DNA of 64,000 nucleotides, taken from Heliophilum fasciatum (GTDB lineage: Bacteria; Bacillota; Desulfitobacteriia; Heliobacteriales; Heliobacteriaceae). Below the pieces are notes generated by a model. It saw only the letters and a list, made by a program, of their open reading frames with translations. It searched no databases and was not told the DNA's origin. The position numbers and the translations under genes are program-made. The stretch spans positions 57,512 to 121,511 of the forward strand of contig NZ_SLXT01000008.1 of assembly GCF_004341395.1 (NCBI RefSeq), in the 5' to 3' direction. Positions 60,105-64,000 of this stretch are shown here, piece by piece; position 1 is the first letter of the stretch; each line of letters begins with the position of its first letter.

Positions 60105-61100
60105 ATGGTTGGAGAGTTAATACCTATCGGCGGCAAACTGTCCGATGCGTTGGTGGCCGGTTGGGTTGGGGCTGGATTCATTGATCCTTTTTCGGTGGCC
60201 GACAACAATGGCATTGCAGGGAAGTTTTTGCGGGCGATAATTGGACCGAATTTTGAAGCTCACAAGGATATTGCATCCATGAACGCGGTAATAGCGTCAG
60301 CAACGGCCATGAACGCAGTAGCGGCGTCAGCAACGGCCATGAACGCAGTAATAGCGTCAGCAACGGCCATGAACGCAGTAGCAGCGTCAGCAACGGCCAT
60401 GAACGCGGTAATAGCGTCAGCAACGGCCATGAACGCAGTAGCGGCGTCAGCAACGGCCATGAACGCGGTAGCGGCGTCAGCAACGGCCATGAACGCGGTA
60501 GCGGCGTCAGCAACGGCCATGAACGCAGTAGCGGCGTCAGCAACGGCGTGGGATATTGTGTCTGCAAGCAGTATGGCTGTAGGTAAGTTTGTGGCAGGAA
60601 GAGCCGGGTTAGCAGCGTCATCGTATGCAGATATGAACGCGGTAGCGGCGTCAGCAACGGCCATGAACGCAGTAGCAGCGTCAGCAACGGCCATGAACGC
60701 AGTAGCAGCGTCAGCAACGGCCATGAACGCAGTAATAGCGTCAGCAACGGCGTACACAGCAATCTATTCTTCAATTCAAAACTACAGAAATGTACTAGTT
60801 AATACACTTAATTCTTCGAATAAATTCAGTAGAACATCTATTAATTTGGGCAACGGGGCAGGAACATGGGATCACGGTATAAACACTAGCAGCATCTATA
60901 TTCCTGTTTTGTGTAATGATGATAATGACACGGATTATACTGCGTACCACGGATTCGATACGTCCAAGTCGTTTATAACTGTACCTCGCCACAGCGGTAG
61001 CATAACGGTTGCCGCGGGTGTCGGCTTGCGCGGTGTGCGCCTAACCGGAGTAGGTAACACTATTGGATTCATAACGTTTGATGTTTATACCGCTGTTTAA
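60105..61100 (+). CDS. repeat-rich tail protein with 13 AMNAVAASAT units
   Basis: 331 residues. After a 58-residue start come nine ten-residue repeats MNAV(A/I)ASATA, a degenerate stretch (WDIVSASSMAVGKF), four more repeats and a beta-rich C-terminal domain of about 95 residues (YIPVLCNDDNDTDY, VGLRGVRLTGVGN). The repeats probably form a helical or beta-solenoid shaft; the end domain may bind a receptor. Such repeats are found in other phage tail proteins. Position and composition suggest a fibre or tip protein. Confidence 0.75.
   Translation: MVGELIPIGGKLSDALVAGWVGAGFIDPFSVADNNGIAGKFLRAIIGPNFEAHKDIASMNAVIASATAMNAVAASATAMNAVIASATAMNAVAASATAMNAVIASATAMNAVAASATAMNAVAASATAMNAVAASATAMNAVAASATAWDIVSASSMAVGKFVAGRAGLAASSYADMNAVAASATAMNAVAASATAMNAVAASATAMNAVIASATAYTAIYSSIQNYRNVLVNTLNSSNKFSRTSINLGNGAGTWDHGINTSSIYIPVLCNDDNDTDYTAYHGFDTSKSFITVPRHSGSITVAAGVGLRGVRLTGVGNTIGFITFDVYTAV
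60279..60548 (+). repeat. nine tandem 30-bp repeats
   Basis: Units of 30 bp, ATGAACGCRGTA followed by (GCR/ATA)GCGTCAGCAACG and GCC, in-frame and almost identical at the DNA level. Only a few positions vary (GCG/GCA, GCG/GCA/ATA), so recent duplication or gene conversion has kept them alike. Confidence 0.95.
60633..60752 (+). repeat. four tandem 30-bp repeats, second block
   Basis: Same 30-bp unit as the first block, separated from it by 84 bp. The last unit carries the ATA (Ile) variant, as in the first block. Confidence 0.95.
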
Positions 61101-61114
61101 AATGAGGGATATTT

Positions 61115-61276
61115 ATGTATCTGGTTGACAAAGATGGTGTTAAAAATTTAAACACAAATGAACTAATTGAAATGGGAACGCAAGAATGGGACGTATATAA
61201 AGAATGGTGTGAAGAAGGGAATCAACCTGAATTCGGAAAACCTTACACAGTACCAGAATTAATTGTTGCAAAATAA
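61115..61276 (+). CDS. small AT-rich hypothetical protein
   Basis: 53 residues starting MYLVDKDGVKNLNTNELIEM. GAGGGA precedes the ATG. AT-rich, like the end of the repeat gene before it. Perhaps a chaperone for the repeat protein, but nothing shows this directly. Confidence 0.6.
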   Translation: MYLVDKDGVKNLNTNELIEMGTQEWDVYKEWCEEGNQPEFGKPYTVPELIVAK

Positions 61277-61350
61277 AAAAGGAGATCTGCGGAAAATTAG
61301 AATGCCACAAGAACCTTCCGTTGTATAACAGGACATATCGCGATACTACC

Positions 61351-61381
61351 AAAAGCCGCTCCCGTGTTAGGGGGCGGCTTT
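61351..61381 (+). terminator. terminator before the lysis genes
   Basis: AAAAGCCGCTCCC, loop GTGTTA, GGGGGCGGCTTT. Ends the fibre operon. The third palindrome starts at the next base. Confidence 0.85.
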
Positions 61382-61407
61382 GATATTCCCAAGCGCTTGG
61401 GATTTTG
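61382..61407. repeat. 26-bp palindrome, copy 3 (before the lysis operon)
   Basis: Core CCCAAGCGCTTGGG is a perfect 14-bp palindrome; over 26 bp it matches copies 1 and 2 except at three positions, counting their variable base as either form. It lies directly after a terminator and directly before the ribosome binding site of xhlA. Confidence 0.72.
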
Positions 61408-61424
61408 AGAGGGAGGGTGGGCTG

Positions 61425-61697
61425 GTGAGCGATCCGGAAATCCGAGATATAATGGTCGATCTGGCTGAATTAAAGTCAGACACAAAAAACCTGATCCAAT
61501 ACGTGCGTGAAAGTTTTAGCCGTGGCAGCAAACGTATGGACGCCTTGGAGGCGAGGATTAAAGAGCACGAAGACGAGCACAAAAAAGAAGCAGATGAGCG
61601 CAAGAAAACAGCGTGGCAACTTAAAGCCGCGCTGCTTGGCTGGATGCTCAGCCCAGCGCTGACCATCGCAGTACAAAAGATTTTAGGGGTGATCTAA
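61425..61697 (+). CDS. xhlA: XhlA-like haemolysin/holin-associated protein
   Basis: 90 residues. A charged coiled-coil start (LAELKSDTKNLIQYVRESF) and a single C-terminal membrane helix (LKAALLGWMLSPALTIAVQK) are the XhlA pattern. Helps holin and endolysin open the cell. GTG 61425 lies eight nt after GGGAGG; ATG 61380 would start inside the palindrome. The stop is followed directly by the amidase gene. Confidence 0.88.
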   Translation: MSDPEIRDIMVDLAELKSDTKNLIQYVRESFSRGSKRMDALEARIKEHEDEHKKEADERKKTAWQLKAALLGWMLSPALTIAVQKILGVI

Positions 61698-62465
61698 GTG
61701 CGAATCGTCGAGACCAACCTGCAACCGAATAGCCAATTAAAAACCCGCCGCGTCACTAATGGTATCGTCATTCATCATAGCGACACGACCTTCGATGTGG
61801 GGGCCGCGACCATTGATGGTTGGCATAAAGGGCAAACGTGGGCCATGATCGGCTATCATTTTGTGATCCGCATGGACGGTGCCATCGAGCGTGGCCGGCC
61901 GGAATGGGCCATTGGCAGCCACGCCGGGCCAGACGCCAATAGCCAGACAATCGGTGTGTGCCTGGCTGGAAACTTTGAAGTAAACGAGCCAACCCAAGCG
62001 CAATATCAAGCGTTGGGTTGGCTCGTGGCGTATCTCCGCGGCATCTACGGGGACATCCCGCTGACCCGGCACAGCGATTGGATGCAAACGGCGTGCCCGG
62101 GCCGCTACTTCGACTTCAACCAGATTGGGAAAGGGGGTGATGACGTGGAGCAAATCAATGTTGCCATTAATGGACAAACCGTTCAGGGATTCCGCCGGGA
62201 CGGCGTGGCCTACGCGCCAGTGCGATCGCTGGCTGAACCGCTTGGCGGTGTGGTGGGATGGGACGAAGCAAGTAAAACCGCCGTGGTGCAAGGCCCCAAA
62301 GCAGTACGTATCGTCTCCAATGCTACCGAACTCGCACCCGGAATGATTGTTAGCAAAGACGGAGAAGATCGCACCTTTGCCCTCGTGCGCGACATAGCCA
62401 AAGCGCTAGGCGGAAACGTGCGGTGGGATGCCGCGACGCAAACAGTTTTTGTAGATAGGGGGTAA
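61698..62465 (+). CDS. N-acetylmuramoyl-L-alanine amidase endolysin
   Basis: 255 residues. The N-terminal Amidase_2 domain has zinc ligands H26 (IHHSDT), H125 (LTRHSDW) and C133 (ACPGRYFD). The C-terminal 100 residues look like a copper-amine-oxidase-N-type stalk domain (APVRSLAEPLGGVVGWDEASK), common in Clostridia wall proteins. Cuts the peptide from the glycan at lysis. No signal peptide, so release depends on the holin. Confidence 0.93.
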   Translation: MRIVETNLQPNSQLKTRRVTNGIVIHHSDTTFDVGAATIDGWHKGQTWAMIGYHFVIRMDGAIERGRPEWAIGSHAGPDANSQTIGVCLAGNFEVNEPTQAQYQALGWLVAYLRGIYGDIPLTRHSDWMQTACPGRYFDFNQIGKGGDDVEQINVAINGQTVQGFRRDGVAYAPVRSLAEPLGGVVGWDEASKTAVVQGPKAVRIVSNATELAPGMIVSKDGEDRTFALVRDIAKALGGNVRWDAATQTVFVDRG

Positions 62466-62471
62466 GTCAAG

Positions 62472-62678
62472 ATGTTTGACATACCACGTGACGATCTGCC
62501 CACGTACGCAGCCGTTGGATTCACCGGCTTTTCCTTTATCGTGTTGGCGATCGCCTATTTTACGCAAATGCCCAGCGAAGGCCAGATCGTCACGGTGTTT
62601 ACAGGGACGGCTACCGGAGGCGTCGGTTTTCTATTGGGAAAAGCACAACCAACGAAAGGACAAGGTGAGAAACCATGA
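62472..62678 (+). CDS. small membrane protein, holin-like
   Basis: 68 residues with a hydrophobic segment (VGFTGFSFIVLAIAYF, about 15-32), a second weaker one (VFTGTATGGVGFLLG) and a polar tail. Placed between endolysin and the LLH-type holin and overlapping the latter by ATGA, so it is probably part of the lysis unit. Confidence 0.7.
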   Translation: MFDIPRDDLPTYAAVGFTGFSFIVLAIAYFTQMPSEGQIVTVFTGTATGGVGFLLGKAQPTKGQGEKP

Positions 62679-63073
62679 CCGCAACCATGATTTTCGTTAT
62701 CGTCATCATTGCGCTGGTGGCGATGTTCATTGTTAAAAAGACCTACGATGCCAACAAAAAACCGGTCGTTGACAGCATCAAGGCCAACACCACACTGGAA
62801 CAACGCCAAACGGTATTTAACCTTGGCACCGCTGCCGTGTTGCTGGCACAGAACACCTTCGGCACGCTGACCGGCGAAGAACGTAAGCAAAAAGCCATCG
62901 CCTTCCTTGCTGCAGGCGCATCGAAAACTAACATACCTCTTGCGGCTGAAGACATCGAAACGATCATCGACACCACGTATCGCGAAGCAAAGAAATTAGG
63001 TTTTTTGGTCACGCTCGATGATTTCAAGGCAACCATCAACGAATTACTTACCGAAAACAAGGAGGAAAAATAA
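62675..63073 (+). CDS. phage holin, LLH family
   Basis: 132 residues. One N-terminal membrane helix (MIFVIVIIALVAMFIV) followed by a long soluble helical part (KTYDANKKPVVDSIKANTTL) is the LL-H holin type. Makes the membrane lesion that lets the amidase out. Starts within the previous stop codon. Confidence 0.85.
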   Translation: MTATMIFVIVIIALVAMFIVKKTYDANKKPVVDSIKANTTLEQRQTVFNLGTAAVLLAQNTFGTLTGEERKQKAIAFLAAGASKTNIPLAAEDIETIIDTTYREAKKLGFLVTLDDFKATINELLTENKEEK

Positions 63074-63074
63074 T

Positions 63075-63338
63075 ATGGCTAATGTATATCGTGATTCTTT
63101 TGGTGTTCTCCATGTAACGGACTGCAAACCCGGCGACGCAGCCGCAACCATCGTGGTCGAAACGGATTTCCCGCACGCCGGCGGATACCCGCAGGTTAAA
63201 AACGCTGCCGGTGAATTGGTGGCCGTAGTGGATTACGGTAACGGCGAAGTGTACGTCGGTAATCGTAAGGCCGGCCGGCAAGCGACAGCGGCAGAAGTGG
63301 CGCAGCTGGCCCTGCTGTACAAGGCCCTTGGCGAATAG
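63075..63338 (+). CDS. small hypothetical protein after the lysis genes
   Basis: 87 residues, beta-rich, not recognised. ATG 63075 follows AAGGAGG. Ends before a strong terminator; last gene of the late region. Confidence 0.65.
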   Translation: MANVYRDSFGVLHVTDCKPGDAAATIVVETDFPHAGGYPQVKNAAGELVAVVDYGNGEVYVGNRKAGRQATAAEVAQLALLYKALGE

Positions 63339-63356
63339 CGAATAACCGGACATAGC

Positions 63357-63393
63357 AAAGCCCCTGATCTCTCGAGAGATCAGGGGCTTTTTT
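63357..63393 (+). terminator. strong bidirectional terminator
   Basis: AAAGCCCCTGATCTCT and its complement form a perfect long stem around CG, ending TTTTTT to the right. On the other strand the stem is followed by TTTGC. It closes the lysis operon and can also end the leftward RNA. Confidence 0.93.
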
Positions 63394-63786
63394 GCGTTTA
63401 TGGGATTCATACCCCCAGCCCTCAAAGGGAGCCGGGGTGCAGACGCGCCTTGTTGCAAGCCATAGAGATCCAAGGCACACACTCCGCTGCCGCCCCTACT
63501 CGGTGCGCTAGCGTGTACTCAAGTCCTCTATGGCTGCCCCTTTTCGCTGGTTGGCTTAGCGACCCCATTGGGCATGTCCGGTCGTACTGGGAGTGGTCTG
63601 CTGCGTCCTGCACCTGTAGGGGATAAGTGCCGCGCCGTAGGGGATGCGCGTAGCAGCTCGCCGTGGTGAGTGTAACCGGGTGGATGCCTTCCGGTGGATT
63701 TGCGGTCGTGAGTGTCTGAGTGACTTGCCGGATTCGGCCAGCTACGGCTTACCGGTCGCTACATCAGCCGGGGAGGTTGTCCCCTT
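63357..63786 (-). ncRNA. candidate structured non-coding RNA, leftward
   Basis: About 430 nt between a near-consensus leftward promoter (63793-63821) and the terminator at 63357-63393. No ORF with a ribosome binding site. GC-rich, unlike the AT-rich flank. Nested long-range helices are visible: GGTGCAG (63436-63442) with CTGCACC (63608-63614), and inside it GCCATAGAG (63459-63467) with CTCTATGGC (63526-63534). Hairpins such as GGGG-ACAACCT-CCCC at the 5' end add to this. Large phage RNAs (GOLLD, ROOL) sit in similar places, but I cannot match it to a family. Confidence 0.6.
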
Positions 63787-63792
63787 GTCTAT

Positions 63793-63821
63793 ATACTACC
63801 ACTTGCTTTTCGACTTGTCAA
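63793..63821 (-). promoter_or_regulatory. leftward sigma-A promoter of the RNA
   Basis: On the minus strand TTGACA (63821-63816), 17 nt, TAGTAT (63798-63793). Both hexamers and spacing are near consensus, so expression should be strong and constitutive unless repressed. Confidence 0.8.
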
Positions 63822-63857
63822 CTAATAGGCAAGTAAAAATATTGAGTAGTCAACTAA
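63817..63857. repeat. GTCAACTAA operator-like repeats
   Basis: GTCAACTAA at 63817-63825 and at 63849-63857, 32 bp apart, plus ACTTG...CAAGT around the first. One overlaps the minus 35 of the leftward promoter and the other lies about 13 nt before a TATAAT at 63870-63875 that would read rightward. A shared regulator is possible. Confidence 0.5.
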
Positions 63858-63898
63858 GTAATATATGTGTATAATGTGGATAAAGGGAGGGATAGTTG

Positions 63899-64000
63899 AT
63901 GATTAGAGTCCGTCCAGGAACCCAATGGAACCAAGTATGGTATCCGTTGAAACCGTGTTTTTTCCAAATTAATCAAGAAAATAGCCGCAAACCGTACCGT
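63899..64000 (+). CDS. partial ORF at the window end
   Basis: 34 codons, open to the right edge, starting MIRVRPGTQWNQVWYPLKPC. AAAGGGAGGG precedes the ATG, and TATAAT lies at 63870-63875. Not recognised; may be a phage accessory gene or the first gene beyond. Confidence 0.5.
   Translation, partial: MIRVRPGTQWNQVWYPLKPCFFQINQENSRKPYR

Larger units (their letters stand above)
18007..64000. mobile_element. PBSX-like contractile-tailed prophage (right end not seen)
   Basis: From the integrase-proximal repeats to the window end. It has integrase, lysogeny switch, early, replication, packaging, head, contractile tail, baseplate, fibre and lysis modules in canonical order. Nearly all structural genes are intact, so it may be inducible. 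Left junction: directly behind groEL. No host gene and no repeat of the left-end sequence is recognisable before 64000, so the right junction is beyond the window or in the 63.4-64.0 kb stretch. Confidence 0.9.

Noticed and set aside
60279..60752. The 30-bp repeats as a CRISPR array
   Set aside because: The units are directly joined without spacers and are in-frame coding.
60178..60774. Long minus-strand ORFs (up to 198 codons) opposite the tail repeat gene
   Set aside because: They arise because the 30-bp repeat is open in several frames; no ribosome binding site, and the sequences are simple Leu/Pro or Ala repeats.
63422..63613. 63-codon minus-strand ORF inside the candidate RNA
   Set aside because: GTG start without ribosome binding site, and the segment contains the paired arms of long helices.
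63394..64000. attR site in the right end of the window
   Set aside because: No convincing copy of the sequence around the groEL terminator or the TGACCACA repeats was found, and no host gene is recognisable.

Overview
The window comes from a Bacillota chromosome, probably class Clostridia. This rests on the adk-map-infA-rpmJ-rpsM-rpsK-rpsD-rpoA-rplQ gene order, strong AGGAGG ribosome binding sites, frequent GTG/TTG starts, a CIRCE operator before groES-groEL, and a PBSX-like prophage. A heliobacterial or Peptococcaceae-type host is only a guess.

Positions 1-17988 are host core genome. The 3' end of the S10/spc/alpha ribosomal super-operon runs from adk to rplQ, followed by the energy-coupling-factor transporter core (ecfA1-ecfA2-ecfT) and truA. 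A sigma-A promoter and a structured leader then drive rplM-rpsI, which ends at a clear terminator. Next comes a signalling cassette: a CheA kinase without an obvious CheY-docking domain, a methyl-accepting sensor, a FapA/DUF342 protein, a STAS anti-sigma-antagonist-like protein and an RsbW-like ATPase. The heat-shock operon groES-groEL follows, controlled by CIRCE.

From about 18.0 kb to at least 63.4 kb lies a complete-looking prophage inserted just after the groEL terminator. Its right attachment site is not visible. A leftward lysogeny operon (CI-like repressor, ImmA/IrrE-like protease, coiled-coil Mrr-type nuclease, tyrosine integrase) is separated from rightward early genes by a compact switch with three GTTGC/GCAAC operators. 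The early genes (22.2-28.4 kb) are mostly small, and include two paralogous secreted proteins, one with a 3D peptidoglycan domain. The replication block (26.1-39.1 kb) holds a RecB/Cas4-like nuclease (DUF2800), an ssDNA-binding protein, a family A DNA polymerase, a PcfK-PcfJ pair, a DUF3102 protein, a VirE-type primase-helicase, an iteron-bearing candidate origin, a VRR-NUC nuclease and an SNF2-like helicase. A sigma-like late regulator follows. The late block (39.6-63.3 kb) encodes packaging, head, contractile tail, baseplate, fibres and lysis, in PBSX/XkdK-type order.

The most notable observations are listed here. (1) A 26-bp palindrome occurs three times, twice just after a terminator and just before the first gene of the packaging operon and of the lysis operon. 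(2) A roughly 430-nt structured RNA candidate is transcribed leftward at the right end from a near-consensus promoter. (3) The SPP1 gp7/MuF head protein is fused to a JAMM-like C-terminal domain and followed by a small AT-rich partner gene. (4) A canonical A-AAA-AAC slippery site makes the tail-assembly chaperone extension. (5) A fibre-region gene is built of thirteen near-identical 30-bp units. (6) Two secreted paralogs appear to lack a normal start codon at their conserved N-terminus.
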